NCBI RefSeq assembly: GCF_004563925.1
Contig: NZ_SPNJ01000001.1
Span: 682,001-746,000, forward strand
Source of the DNA: Herbaspirillum sp. 3R11
GTDB lineage: Bacteria > Pseudomonadota > Gammaproteobacteria > Burkholderiales > Burkholderiaceae_D
Direction of reading: 5' to 3'
DNA length: 64,000 nt
In this document: positions 45,135 to 54,546 of the stretch, in pieces
Layout: every line of letters starts with the position of its first letter
How positions within the stretch are numbered: the first letter of the stretch is position 1
Notes under the pieces: generated by a model
Database searches by the model: none
What the model saw: only the letters and a program-made list of their open reading frames with translations
What the model was told of the DNA's origin: nothing
Translations under genes and position numbers: made by a program

Positions 45135-45301
45135 ACTTTCTTTGCTTCGCCAAAGAAAGTAAGCAAAGAAAGGCGACCGCGATTCGCCGCCTCGCTGCGC
45201 GAGGTTCCCGTTGGCGCCACGCACAAATCGGGAAGGGAAACAAACTCGCTTCGCTCAGACAAGTTTCCCTTCTTTATCCGATTTGTGCGCGTCACCAACG
45301 G
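45135..45301. repeat. Hairpin-rich noncoding element
   Basis: Three hairpins in a row. ACTTTCTTTG/CAAAGAAAGT (45135-45160, perfect 10 bp, 6-nt loop). CCTCGC/GCGAGG (45190-45204). A long imperfect palindrome from 45208 to 45301 whose 24-nt outer arms match at 21 positions (CCGTTGG...CGCACAAATCGG), with inner AGGGAAAC/GTTTCCCT. No gene fits: the frames through it are unlike the neighbours. It resembles dispersed repeats found between genes of several Proteobacteria, which is recalled, not verified. Confidence 0.8.
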
Positions 45302-45411
45302 CGACTCATAAGCGGAATTCCTTTTTCGGCTCGCTTCGCATTGCCTTGGGTGGCTCGCCTTCGGCATCGTGATTTTTTGCGTCTTTCTTGCCTCTTTTTT
45401 TCCTTGATTTC

Positions 45412-46167
45412 TTAGATTCCTTGTCCGCCCGACACTTCAATCCTTTGCGCCGTTACCCAACGATTATCCTGTGACAGCAGTGACGCGATCATCGGGCCGA
45501 TGTCGTCCGGTACGCCTACGCGGCCCAGTGCGGTCATTCCTGCAAACAGTTTGTTGATGTCCGGGTTATCCCGTACTGCGCCGCCGCCGAAGTCGGTTTC
45601 GATGGCGCCGGGGGCTACCGTGTTGACGGCGATGCCGCGCGCGCCAAGCTCCTTTGCCATGTAGCGTGTAAGCACTTCGACCGCGCCCTTGGCTGCGGCG
45701 TATACGGCATAGCCGGGGAACGAGGTGCGCGTCAGGCCTGAGGACAGGTTGACGATGCGGCCGCCGTCGGCAATCAGGGGCAGCAGGGTTTGCGTCAGGA
45801 AATAGACGCCCTTGAAATGCACGTTCACCAGGCCGTCGAACTGCGCCTCGGTGGTGTCGCCGATCAGGGCGTAGTCACCGTGGCCGGCGTTGTTGACCAG
45901 GTGATCGATGCTGTCGCGCGACCAGCTGTCGCGCAGTGCGGCGCGCAGGCGTTCGGCGAAGGGGGCGAATGCGGCGACGTCGCCGGTGTCGAGCTGCAAT
46001 GCGACCGCCTTGCGGCCGAGTGCCTGGATTTCGGCGACTACGGCTTGCGCTTCGTCGCTGCGGCTGTGGTAGGTGACGATGACGTCGCCGCCTTGGCGGG
46101 CGATGCTGAGGGCGGTGTTGCGGCCGAGTCCGCGGCTGGCGCCGGTGATGAGGGTGATCTTGGTCAT
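45412..46167 (-). CDS. SDR-family oxidoreductase
   Basis: A 251-residue short-chain dehydrogenase: cofactor loop TGASRGLGRN, NNAG (LVNNAGHGDYA), catalytic Ser in IVNLSSGLTR and YxxxK in YAVYAAAKG. The HSR in TYHSRSDE suggests NADPH preference. Start ATG 46167; the upstream extension would run into the divergent promoter. Probably controlled by the divergent AraC-type regulator 150 nt away. Confidence 0.93.
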   Translation of the reverse strand: MTKITLITGASRGLGRNTALSIARQGGDVIVTYHSRSDEAQAVVAEIQALGRKAVALQLDTGDVAAFAPFAERLRAALRDSWSRDSIDHLVNNAGHGDYALIGDTTEAQFDGLVNVHFKGVYFLTQTLLPLIADGGRIVNLSSGLTRTSFPGYAVYAAAKGAVEVLTRYMAKELGARGIAVNTVAPGAIETDFGGGAVRDNPDINKLFAGMTALGRVGVPDDIGPMIASLLSQDNRWVTAQRIEVSGGQGI

Positions 46168-46319
46168 GATGGAGCTCCTGTGCTGGTGCGTTGATGGAGA
46201 CCGCAGTATCGAACGCAGGGAGCAGGCCCGGTTACCGGATACTCGACGTTCCTTGCCTGATCCTCCAACTCGAGCACAAGTCGCGTGCAAGACCATCTCC
46301 GACAAGGTAGGCTTGCAGC

Positions 46320-47216
46320 ATGACGACTTTACTCACTGCCGTGCAACGCTACGCCGACGCCCATGCCGACCGGGACGGGCTGGCGCATACACCTATCGCC
46401 GGGCTTACCATCGTGCGCGCGACCGAAGTCAGCGAGTTGCTTTACGCCATTTCTCGACCGCTGGTATGCCTGGTCTTGCAAGGCAGCAAGCGTGTCGCCA
46501 TGGGCGCGGAAGCCTTTGCCTTCTCGGCCGGCGATTCGCTGCTGATCACAGCCGACGTACCGACGGTCAGCCAGATTACGCGTGCAAGTCTTGCCGCGCC
46601 TTATCTATCGCTGGTGCTGGAACTCGATCCTGCGGTGATCGCCGATCTGGCGATGCAGATGGAAGCGGCGCCTGCTTCTGCGCACGTGCCGGTGCGCGTC
46701 GATCCTACCGATACGGAAGTCGCCGACGCGGCGTTGCGGCTGATGCGCTTGCTTGATCGTCCGGCGGCGCTGCCCGTGCTGCAGACGCAATTGACGCGCG
46801 AGTTGCACTACTGGCTGCTGGCCGGCAAGCATGGCGCTGCGATTCGCAATCTGGGGTGGCCGGACAGTCAGGCGCGGCGCGTGGCGCGTGCGGTGGACGT
46901 GTTGCGGACCGATTTTGCGCAGGCCTTGCCGGTGGAACGTCTGGCGGCGGTGGCGGGCATGAGCCCGTCGTCGTTCCATCAGCATTTCCGCAGCGTGACC
47001 TCGTTGTCGCCGCTGCAGTTCCAGAAGCAGTTGCGCCTGATCGAGGCCAGGAGGCTGATGCTGAACGACGGCGTCAGCGCCAGTAGTGCGGCGTTTGCGG
47101 TCGGTTACGAGAGCGTGCCGCAGTTCACGCGCGAATACGGCAGGATGTTCGGCCTGCCGCCGGTGAAAGATACCGAAGAGGCGAAGAGCAAGGTGCGCGC
47201 TTCCGCCTCCGTCTGA
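46320..47216 (+). CDS. AraC-family transcriptional regulator
   Basis: A 298-residue regulator with an AraC_N (PF06719) ligand domain (RPLVCLVLQGSKRVAMGAEAF...GDSLLITADVPTVSQI) and a C-terminal double HTH (LAAVAGMSPSSFHQHFRSVTSLSPLQFQKQLRL; AFAVGYESVPQFTREYGRMFG). Divergent from the SDR gene, its likely target. Effector unknown. Confidence 0.94.
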   Translation: MTTLLTAVQRYADAHADRDGLAHTPIAGLTIVRATEVSELLYAISRPLVCLVLQGSKRVAMGAEAFAFSAGDSLLITADVPTVSQITRASLAAPYLSLVLELDPAVIADLAMQMEAAPASAHVPVRVDPTDTEVADAALRLMRLLDRPAALPVLQTQLTRELHYWLLAGKHGAAIRNLGWPDSQARRVARAVDVLRTDFAQALPVERLAAVAGMSPSSFHQHFRSVTSLSPLQFQKQLRLIEARRLMLNDGVSASSAAFAVGYESVPQFTREYGRMFGLPPVKDTEEAKSKVRASASV

Positions 47217-48686
47217 CTACGCACCGATCTTGCTGAGCGCTTTCAGAACGCCTTGCTCTTCGATGCTGCGCAGGAATGTCTTCACGGCAGACACGAACTC
47301 CACTCGCTTGGCCAGGTCGTTTCCGAACACTGCTTCCAAAGCCAGCAAAGCATCCACACGCTCATCGATGTCGGCGATACATGCGGCAGCCTGCAATGAT
47401 TCCGCCAGTGGATCCGAAATCGGATATACCAATCCGGCTTCATCTTCCCCGCGTAAATATCGAATCCATCCCGCCACTGCAAAACACAGTCGCGCACAGG
47501 GCAGTCCTGCATCAAGGCGCGCACGGATGGTGCCGAGCAGGCGCTGTGGCAATTTCTGTGAACCGTCCATGGCGATCTGCTGCAGGCGATGCTTCAGCGC
47601 CGGATTGCGGAAGCGCTCCACCAGTTCATCGCGATAGTCATTCAGGCCGGGCCGTTGCAGCGTCGGCGCGATTTCCTGCGTCATCATCTGTTCGATGAAA
47701 GCGCGCAAACCATCGTCGCGAATGGCTTGGTCAACAGTGATATAGCCCGCCAGCGAACCGAGGTAGGCGAGGCTGGAATGGCTGCCGTTGAGCATGCGCA
47801 GCTTGGCGTGTTCGTAGGGTTCGGCTTCTTCCACCAACGTCGCGCCGGCGCTTTCCCAGGCCGGTCGCGGACCGGCGAAACGGTCTTCGATCACCCATTG
47901 CGAGAACGGCTCCGTCACCACCGGCCAGGCGTCGTCGACGCCCAGATGTGCGGCGATGGCGGCGCGATCTTCCTCGGTGGTCTTGGGCACGATGCGGTCC
48001 ACCATGGAGTTGGGAAAAGCGCCGTGCTGGGAAATCCATTTCGACAATTCAGGATCGATACGCTCGGCAAACGCCAGCACCAGCGCGCGCGACGTGTTGC
48101 CGTTGGACGGCAGGTTGTCGCACGACAGTACCGTGAACGGCGGCAGACCCGCATCGCGGCGTTTGTCGAGGGCGCACACGATGAAGCCGATGGCCGAACG
48201 CGGCGCGTCCGCATGCGCCAGGTCGTGGACGATGTCGGGATGATCGAAGCGCAGCGTGTTGGACGCCGGATCGTGGCAGTAGCCTTTTTCGGTCACGGTC
48301 AGGCTGACGATGTGGCAATGCGGATGGCTCATCGCCGCCAACACCGCGGCAGGCGACTCCGGCGCAACCAGCGACTCGATCAGCGAACCGATGATGCGCA
48401 GTTGTTCGCCTTCCGTTCCCCTGATGCCGAGCGTGTAGAGATGGTCCTGCGGCGCCAGCGCATCGCGCGTGTCGGCGCTGCGCAGCGATACGCCGACGAT
48501 GCCCCAGCGTAGGTCGCCCTGCGCCAGCACCGTGTCGGTGTAGACCGCCTGGTGCGCGCGGTGGAAGGCGCCCAGTCCGAGATGCACGATGCCGGGCAGC
48601 AGGACGGCGTTGTCATACGCCGGCAGCGCCGCCCGCTTGTCTGCTTGCTTGTCTGTTTGCGCCAGTGTTTGCTTGTTCAGCTTCAT
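47217..48686 (-). CDS. Mannitol dehydrogenase-family enzyme, probable fructuronate reductase
   Basis: A 489-residue long-chain polyol dehydrogenase: Rossmann domain IVHLGLGAFHRAHQAVYTD and the catalytic K-x4-NGSHS segment (KLRMLNGSHSSLAYLG). Family members include mannitol 2-dehydrogenase, D-arabinitol dehydrogenase and fructuronate reductase UxuB. Being the last gene of a minus-strand set with uronate isomerase argues for fructuronate to mannonate reduction. The alternative is a polyol substrate taken up by the adjacent ABC importer. Confidence 0.85.
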   Translation of the reverse strand: MKLNKQTLAQTDKQADKRAALPAYDNAVLLPGIVHLGLGAFHRAHQAVYTDTVLAQGDLRWGIVGVSLRSADTRDALAPQDHLYTLGIRGTEGEQLRIIGSLIESLVAPESPAAVLAAMSHPHCHIVSLTVTEKGYCHDPASNTLRFDHPDIVHDLAHADAPRSAIGFIVCALDKRRDAGLPPFTVLSCDNLPSNGNTSRALVLAFAERIDPELSKWISQHGAFPNSMVDRIVPKTTEEDRAAIAAHLGVDDAWPVVTEPFSQWVIEDRFAGPRPAWESAGATLVEEAEPYEHAKLRMLNGSHSSLAYLGSLAGYITVDQAIRDDGLRAFIEQMMTQEIAPTLQRPGLNDYRDELVERFRNPALKHRLQQIAMDGSQKLPQRLLGTIRARLDAGLPCARLCFAVAGWIRYLRGEDEAGLVYPISDPLAESLQAAACIADIDERVDALLALEAVFGNDLAKRVEFVSAVKTFLRSIEEQGVLKALSKIGA

Positions 48687-48708
48687 CGTCTGTCTGCGTC
48701 AGGTTTGA

Positions 48709-49617
48709 TTATTTTTGCGGATGCTCTTTGACGCGCGACACCAGTTGCGTCGGACTGACGAAGCGCATGGCGATCAGCAGCCAGATCAAGGTGACGATCA
48801 TGTACACCATCGCCATCGCATCGATCGATTGCGAAGCGCGCACGCCTGCGGCAAACACCGAGTAATACAGCGCCACCACCAGCGTCTGCGTATCCGCACC
48901 GGCCGTCAGGAAGGTCAGCTCGAACATCGCAATCGTGCGCACCAGCACCAGCAGCGAGGCGGCCAGGATGCCCGGCGCCAGCAGCGGCACCAGCACATGG
49001 CGGAACATCGTGAAGGTGCGTGCGCCGAACACGCGCGCAGCCGATTCCAGATTGGGATCGATCTGCTCGATGAACGGCGTCATCACCAGAATCACGAACG
49101 GCAGCGCCGGCAACAGGTTGGCGATGATCACACCGGGCAGGGTGCCGGCCAGGTGCAGTTCATACATCAGCGTCGCCAACGGGATGCCGTAGGTGATCGG
49201 CGGAATCATCAGCGGCAGCAGGAACAAACCGGTCAGCAGTTTCTTGCCGCGGAAGTTGCGCCGCGCCAGGGTGTAGGCTGCCGGCACGCCGATCAGGATG
49301 GACAGCACCACCACCGACAGCACCACCTGCACTGTCACCAGCAAGACATCGCCGAGCTGGAACTCCTGCCAGGCGGCGGAATACCACTCCAGCGTCCAGC
49401 CGCTTGGCAGCCAGGTGCCGAGCCAGCGCTTGGCCACCGAGTTGGTGGCGACCGAGGCGATCATCAGGCCGACGTTGATCAGGAAGAAGGTCATCAGGCC
49501 GACCACCAGCCCGCTCCAGGCGCGGCTGCCCCAATGCGTGCGTCGCTTCGGTGCTGGCTGTCTGGAGATGGATTGCGATGTCATCATGGGAGAAGTAGTT
49601 GTCGTTGCTTGATTCAT
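48709..49617 (-). CDS. ABC transporter permease (PotC/FbpB-like)
   Basis: A 302-residue inner-membrane permease with six to seven helices and an EAA loop (SAARVFGARTFTMFRHVLVPLLAPGILAASL). A ~30-residue polar N-terminus precedes the first helix. Partner of the permease at 49620 and the ATPase at 50495. Type 'polyamine/iron/thiamine' (MetI/BPD family); substrate here most likely a uronate or related compound from context. Confidence 0.9.
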   Translation of the reverse strand: MNQATTTTSPMMTSQSISRQPAPKRRTHWGSRAWSGLVVGLMTFFLINVGLMIASVATNSVAKRWLGTWLPSGWTLEWYSAAWQEFQLGDVLLVTVQVVLSVVVLSILIGVPAAYTLARRNFRGKKLLTGLFLLPLMIPPITYGIPLATLMYELHLAGTLPGVIIANLLPALPFVILVMTPFIEQIDPNLESAARVFGARTFTMFRHVLVPLLAPGILAASLLVLVRTIAMFELTFLTAGADTQTLVVALYYSVFAAGVRASQSIDAMAMVYMIVTLIWLLIAMRFVSPTQLVSRVKEHPQK

Positions 49618-49619
49618 GA

Positions 49620-50498
49620 TTAGCCTTTGCCGCCGGTGACCGGACCGCGATAGAACAGATTGCGCGCACCGAGCACGATCACCACCACGCCCAATTGCAC
49701 AGCGCCCATGATCATCGCCACTGCCGACGCCATGGAGTAGTCGTAGTTTTCGAACGCCGCTTCATATGCCGCAATCGAAATTACACGCGTCGCCCCGGCC
49801 GGTGAACCCAGCAGCACGGCTGACGGGAAGACCGAAAACGCCTGCACGAACGACAGGCAGAACGCCATCGCCAGGCCCGGCAGGATCAGCGGGAAGATCA
49901 CGTAACGGAACTGGTTGAACGGATTGGCGCCCAACGTCGCCGCCGCGCGCGGCAGCACCGGATCGATGCCGGTGATGTACGACAGGATCAGCAGGAAGGC
50001 GAACGGGAAGCCCGAAATCACCAGCGAGATCAGCACGCCCGCATAGTTGTGCGTGAGGCGGATCGCGCCTTCATAGATATGCAGCGTTTGCAGGATTTGC
50101 GCGAACCAGCCCTTCGGGCCGAAGTAAGTCAGCATGCCTTCGGCGATCAGCACGGTGCCCAGCGTGATCGGAATCACCAGGATCGTCGTGGCGATCTTTT
50201 GATACGGCGTCTTGTGGCGCAGGCGATAGGCTACCGGTACCGCGATCAGGATGTTGATCAGCGTCGCCGGCAAGGCCAGCTTGAGCGTCACACCGATGGT
50301 CATCCACAGGTTCTCAGTGCTGAAGAACTTGATGTAGTTCGACAGCGTGCCGCCCTGGAGCGGCTGGAACGACAGGATCAGGCCGTGAATGAACGGATAG
50401 ACAAACACCGCCAGCATGAAGATCACCGCCGGAGCAGCCATCCACATGGCCGGATCGCGCCAGCGCGCGCCGGCGGTTTGCGAGGACGTCAGCATCAT
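49620..50498 (-). CDS. ABC transporter permease (PotB-like)
   Basis: A 292-residue permease with six helices and the EAA-type loop RAAATLGANPFNQFRYVIFPLILPGLAMAF. Its start overlaps the stop of the ATPase gene (50495-50498), and its stop is two bases before the ATG of the next permease. Same importer as the neighbours. Confidence 0.9.
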   Translation of the reverse strand: MMLTSSQTAGARWRDPAMWMAAPAVIFMLAVFVYPFIHGLILSFQPLQGGTLSNYIKFFSTENLWMTIGVTLKLALPATLINILIAVPVAYRLRHKTPYQKIATTILVIPITLGTVLIAEGMLTYFGPKGWFAQILQTLHIYEGAIRLTHNYAGVLISLVISGFPFAFLLILSYITGIDPVLPRAAATLGANPFNQFRYVIFPLILPGLAMAFCLSFVQAFSVFPSAVLLGSPAGATRVISIAAYEAAFENYDYSMASAVAMIMGAVQLGVVVIVLGARNLFYRGPVTGGKG

Positions 50499-51595
50499 GC
50501 CACCTGTTCGGAAGGATAAGCCAGCACGCGATCGGCTGCGACCGCGACACGGATGGTTTCACCTGGCGAGGCTTTGCCTTCGGCGCGTACATACAGGCGT
50601 GTGTTGTCTTGCGTGCGCAGCATGAACAGCGATTCGCGACCGTAATATTCAACCGACTCCACACGCGCGCTGATGCTGTTGGATGGGTTACTGCCATCGG
50701 CGCAGATGCTGAATTCTTCCGGACGGATCGATACCGCAGCGCGGGCGTTCAGGCGCATCTTCGGAATGCCGACCAGATTGACGCCGGGACCGGCCAGGGT
50801 CACGGTTTGCGCATCTTGAGCAACCACATCCAGAATCAACTCGTTGCGATAACCCATGAAGCGCGCCACCGCGAGATTGGACGGCTGGCCGTAGACTTCC
50901 GGCGGCGTACCGATCTGCTGGACCTTGCCGTCTTTCATGACGACGATGCGGTCAGCCAGCGACAAGGCTTCATCCTGATCATGCGTGACGTACAGCGTGG
51001 TGCGGCCGAGTTCGCCGTGGATGCGACGGATTTCGGAGCGCATTTCCAGACGCAGTTTGGCGTCGAGGTTGGACAGCGGCTCATCCATCAGGATCAGCGG
51101 CGGCTCGATGACGATGGCGCGGGCAATTGCCACGCGCTGCTGCTGGCCGCCGGACAACTGGCCGGGCAGCTTGTTCATGTGTTGCGCCAGTTGCACCAGG
51201 TCGAGGGCGCGCTTGACACGGGTCTGGATTTCGGCGGCGGGAACGCCGCGCATCAGCAGGCCGAAGCCGACGTTCTTGGCCACCGTCATGTGCGGGAACA
51301 GGGCGTAATTCTGGAACACCATGCCGAAGCCGCGCTGTTCAGGCGGCAAGGTATCGATACGGTGATCGTCAAGATAGATGCCGCCGTCCGACAAGGGCAG
51401 CAGGCCGGCGATGCAGTTCAGCGCGGTCGACTTGCCGCAGCCGGAAGGGCCGAGCAGGGCGATGAATTCGCCGCGCGCAATGTCCATCTGCAAACCGTCC
51501 AGCGCAGCGATCTGCGGTGCATCGTTGGTTTTAGCCGGGCCGCCAAAGCGACGTGTCACGCGATCCAGTCGCAATGTCTTGAAGTCAGGTTTCAT
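50495..51595 (-). CDS. ABC transporter ATPase (PotA/FbpC-like)
   Basis: A 366-residue ATPase: Walker [15 protein letters not shown]-loop MVFQNYALFPHMTV, signature LSGGQQQRVAIARAI, Walker B LILMDEPLSNLDAKLRLEMR, H-loop LYVTHDQDEALSLADRI, then a C-terminal TOBE-type domain. Domain size matches PotA/UgpC-type importers. Coupled to the permease gene downstream. Confidence 0.93.
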   Translation of the reverse strand: MKPDFKTLRLDRVTRRFGGPAKTNDAPQIAALDGLQMDIARGEFIALLGPSGCGKSTALNCIAGLLPLSDGGIYLDDHRIDTLPPEQRGFGMVFQNYALFPHMTVAKNVGFGLLMRGVPAAEIQTRVKRALDLVQLAQHMNKLPGQLSGGQQQRVAIARAIVIEPPLILMDEPLSNLDAKLRLEMRSEIRRIHGELGRTTLYVTHDQDEALSLADRIVVMKDGKVQQIGTPPEVYGQPSNLAVARFMGYRNELILDVVAQDAQTVTLAGPGVNLVGIPKMRLNARAAVSIRPEEFSICADGSNPSNSISARVESVEYYGRESLFMLRTQDNTRLYVRAEGKASPGETIRVAVAADRVLAYPSEQVA

Positions 51596-51619
51596 GCTTG
51601 CCTCTAATTGATCGTAATG

Positions 51620-51656
51620 AGCCGGGCGGCGTGGAATGTGTCATTGCCGCCCGGCT
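51620..51656 (-). other. Intra-operon stem-loop after the binding-protein gene
   Basis: AGCCGGGCGGC (51620-51630) and GCCGCCCGGCT (51646-51656): a perfect 11-bp stem with a 15-nt loop and no T run, between the binding-protein stop (51690) and the ATPase start (51595). Likely protects the binding-protein mRNA and sets stoichiometry. Confidence 0.7.
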
Positions 51657-51689
51657 GGTTCTGCTTTGTCTCTGCTACTTTGCTTTTGC

Positions 51690-52877
51690 TTATTTAAACT
51701 TCTGTGCGCCGACTTGCTCATCCCAGATACGGAATGCTTTCACCATTACCTGTGCATCCAGCGGTTGCACGTGCGGGAACTTGGCGATCCAGTCGGCGTA
51801 TTCGGCGCGGCCGAATTCCTTGAGCGTGTCCTGGCTGGCTTGCGGCGCCATCGTCACCGGCACGTTCTTGATCGCAGGACCAGGGTAGAAGTAGCCCTTG
51901 TCGTAGGTCTGCGCCTGTTGCTTCGGTTGCAGCAGGTAAGCCATCACGTCCAGCACCACGGCTTGCTTGGCGGGAGCCAGGCCCTTCGGCACGATCATGT
52001 AATGGGTGTCGTTGACCCAGGTCATGTTCTTGAAGGCGCCGACCTTGAATTCCTTCGGCACCACGCCCAGTGCACGTGGGTTGATGTCCCAGCCGGTCAC
52101 GGTGACGGTCATGTCGCGCGAGCCTTCGCCGAGTTCCTTCATCACGGCGCCGGTGCCGCCTGGGTAGTACTCGATGCAGGTGTTCAGCTCTTTCAGGTAG
52201 GCCCAGGTCTTGTCCCAGCCCTTGACCGGATCTTTCGGATCCTTGTCGCCGAGCAGGTAAGGCAGGCCCATCAGGAAGGTGCGGCCGGGACCGGAGTTGG
52301 CCGGGCGCGCATAGATCAGCTTGTTCGGATTGGCCTTGCACCATGCCAGCAATTCCTGCGGCGAGGTCGGCACCTGCTTGACCTTGTCGGGGTTGTATTC
52401 GAGCAGCGGACCGGCCGGCATGAAGGCCACGGCCAGGCCCTGGTTATGCGCCAGTTCCTGCATCTTCTTCACTTCCGGCAGGTAGTTGTCGGTCAACGGT
52501 GCGAACTTGGCGTTGTTCTCGGGCAGCAGCGTCACCCACAGATTCTGCTCGATGCCGGCAGCCAGAATGTCGGTGCCGCCGAGGACCAGATCGATGTCGC
52601 TGCGCTTGGCGTTCTGCATCGCCTTCAGCTTGCTCGGCAGCTCCGGCGCCGGCGCCTTGGTGAAGGTGAATTTGACGTTGGGGTGCGTGGTCTTGTATGA
52701 CTCGATCGCTTCCTGCAACAGTGCCAGCGAACCGGCGACGTCGACCACGTTGATGGTGACGGCTGCCTGCGCATGCGCAGCGGGGCTGCCGACCATGGCA
52801 GCGAAGCCGACGCTGATGGCGGCGGCCATGACGGTGCGGCGAGTCGCCTTGTGCAAGGTATTCAAAACCTGTTTCAT
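51690..52877 (-). CDS. Periplasmic substrate-binding protein (PotD/FbpA-like)
   Basis: A 395-residue binding protein: signal peptide RRTVMAAAISVGFAAMVG...AHAQ, then VTINVVDVAGSLALLQEAIESYK and the closure segment PFIHG-like YARPANSGPGRTFLMGLPYL. Extracellular solute-binding type 1/6 fold. CTAGGAGGAG before the start. In a hexuronate operon, so a uronate or oligouronate ligand is proposed; polyamine or iron ligands are the family's usual ones. Confidence 0.88.
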   Translation of the reverse strand: MKQVLNTLHKATRRTVMAAAISVGFAAMVGSPAAHAQAAVTINVVDVAGSLALLQEAIESYKTTHPNVKFTFTKAPAPELPSKLKAMQNAKRSDIDLVLGGTDILAAGIEQNLWVTLLPENNAKFAPLTDNYLPEVKKMQELAHNQGLAVAFMPAGPLLEYNPDKVKQVPTSPQELLAWCKANPNKLIYARPANSGPGRTFLMGLPYLLGDKDPKDPVKGWDKTWAYLKELNTCIEYYPGGTGAVMKELGEGSRDMTVTVTGWDINPRALGVVPKEFKVGAFKNMTWVNDTHYMIVPKGLAPAKQAVVLDVMAYLLQPKQQAQTYDKGYFYPGPAIKNVPVTMAPQASQDTLKEFGRAEYADWIAKFPHVQPLDAQVMVKAFRIWDEQVGAQKFK

Positions 52878-53004
52878 TGTTGTCTCCTCCTAGAGATGGA
52901 ATTGTTGGGTACCGGGATAAAGCGGACGTCTTGTGACGCTCTGATGAATCTTCAAACCGTACTGCGATTGCGGTGGCTCTCTTTCAAAAACGATTACGTA
53001 TGAA

Positions 53005-54426
53005 TTACAAACGATAAGCCTGCTTGGCCAAGCGATAAGTCAGGTCATGCGCCAGGTCCAGCGCTTCGTCTTCATGCAGGCGATGTTCGGCCACCAGGCG
53101 CGCCAGGTAGCCGCAATCGATGCGGCGGCTGACGTCGTGACGGGCGGGGATCGACAGGAAGGCGCGGGTGTCGTCGTTGAAGCCGACCGTGTTGGCGAAA
53201 CCGGCGGTCTCGGTGGTCAGCTCGCGGAAGCGACGCATGCCTTCCGGCGCATCGAAGAACCACCATGCCGGACCGAGCTTCAGGGCCGGATACACGCCGG
53301 CCAGCGGCGCCAGTTCGCGCGAGTAACTGGTCTCATCGAGCGTGAACAGAATCACGGAGAGACGCGGGTCGAGGCCGAAGCGATCCAGCAGCGGCTTGAG
53401 CGCGCCGACGTATTCGGTCTGCATCGGAATATCAAAACCCTTGTCGCGGCCGAAGCGCGCCAGCATCGCCGGGCTGTGGCTGCGCCAGCAACCTGGATGG
53501 ATCTGCAGGACCAGGCCGTCGTCGATGCTCATCGCCGCCATCTCGGTCAGCATCTGGGCGCGGAACAGTTCGGCTTCGTCGCTGCTGATCTTGCCCGACA
53601 GCGCCTTGTCGAACAGCGCCTTGCATTCGGCCAATGGCAGGTCGGCGGTGCGCGCGCTCGGATGACCGTGGTCGGTCGAGGTGGCGCCGTGTTCCTTGAA
53701 GAAGGCGCGACGGACGCGGTGCGCTTTCAGATAGCCTTCCCAGGTGCGGGTGTTTTCGCCGGTCAGTTCGCCGAAGCGCTCGACATTGGCGGTGAAGCCT
53801 TCGAATTCCGGATCGACCACCGGATCGGGACGATAGGCCGTCACCACGCGGGCGCGGCCCTTGGCGGTCTGCCACGGATCGTTCTTCAGCTTGGCATGAT
53901 GCGCCAGCGGATCGAGCGGCGACTCGGTAGTGGCGATGACATCGATGTTGAAGCGTTCGAACAGTGCGCGCGGGCGGAACTCGGGACGCTGCAGGCAAGC
54001 ATCGATGTGATCGTAGAGACGATCGGCGTTGGCCTCGGTCAGACCTTCTTCGAGGCCGAACACTTCTTCGAACACGTGATCGAGCCACATGCGTGACGGC
54101 GTGCCGCGAAACAGCGGCCAGTGTTTTGCCAGGATACGCCAGATACGGCGCGGATCAGCCTCGACCGCGCTGCCGTCACGGGCCGGGATGCCCAGTTCTT
54201 CCAGTCTGACGCCCTGGCTGAACAGCATGCGGAAGACATAGTGGTCGGGCTGGATCAGCAGCGCCGACGGATTGGGGAAGGCGGCGTTGTCGGCGAACCA
54301 GGCAGGGTCGGTGTGGCCGTGCGGGCTGACGATGGGCGCGTCCTTGATCTCTTTATAGAGACGGCGCGCGATCGAGCGCGTGTCGGGGTCGGCGGGGAAC
54401 AGTCGGTCTGGGTGCAGCAATGGCAT
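53005..54426 (-). CDS. uxaC: Uronate (glucuronate/galacturonate) isomerase
   Basis: A 473-residue isomerase converting D-glucuronate to D-fructuronate and D-galacturonate to D-tagaturonate. Landmarks: APIVSPHGHTDPAWFADN (metal-binding His pair of the amidohydrolase fold), TTESPLDPLAHHAKLK, and NTVGFNDDTRAFLSIPARHDVSRRID near the C-terminus. Full length. CAGGAGACG precedes the start. Second gene of the set after the GntR regulator; the fructuronate reductase candidate lies at the 3' end of the same set. Confidence 0.96.
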   Translation of the reverse strand: MPLLHPDRLFPADPDTRSIARRLYKEIKDAPIVSPHGHTDPAWFADNAAFPNPSALLIQPDHYVFRMLFSQGVRLEELGIPARDGSAVEADPRRIWRILAKHWPLFRGTPSRMWLDHVFEEVFGLEEGLTEANADRLYDHIDACLQRPEFRPRALFERFNIDVIATTESPLDPLAHHAKLKNDPWQTAKGRARVVTAYRPDPVVDPEFEGFTANVERFGELTGENTRTWEGYLKAHRVRRAFFKEHGATSTDHGHPSARTADLPLAECKALFDKALSGKISSDEAELFRAQMLTEMAAMSIDDGLVLQIHPGCWRSHSPAMLARFGRDKGFDIPMQTEYVGALKPLLDRFGLDPRLSVILFTLDETSYSRELAPLAGVYPALKLGPAWWFFDAPEGMRRFRELTTETAGFANTVGFNDDTRAFLSIPARHDVSRRIDCGYLARLVAEHRLHEDEALDLAHDLTYRLAKQAYRL

Positions 54427-54546
54427 GTCGTCTCCTGAATTCCAAAGTCTGTCTTTATCGCTTCCGGCATCCTCGGCTCTGTCGGGTATTGGCTACCCTG
54501 GCCTCTGACGGACGTCGTCGCGTCTATCGTGTTGAATCCTGCGCTG

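Noticed and set aside
45020-45367. 115-codon frame in the hairpin-rich element
   Set aside because: Overlaps the palindromes; peptide has no domain and the structure is explained as a noncoding repeat.
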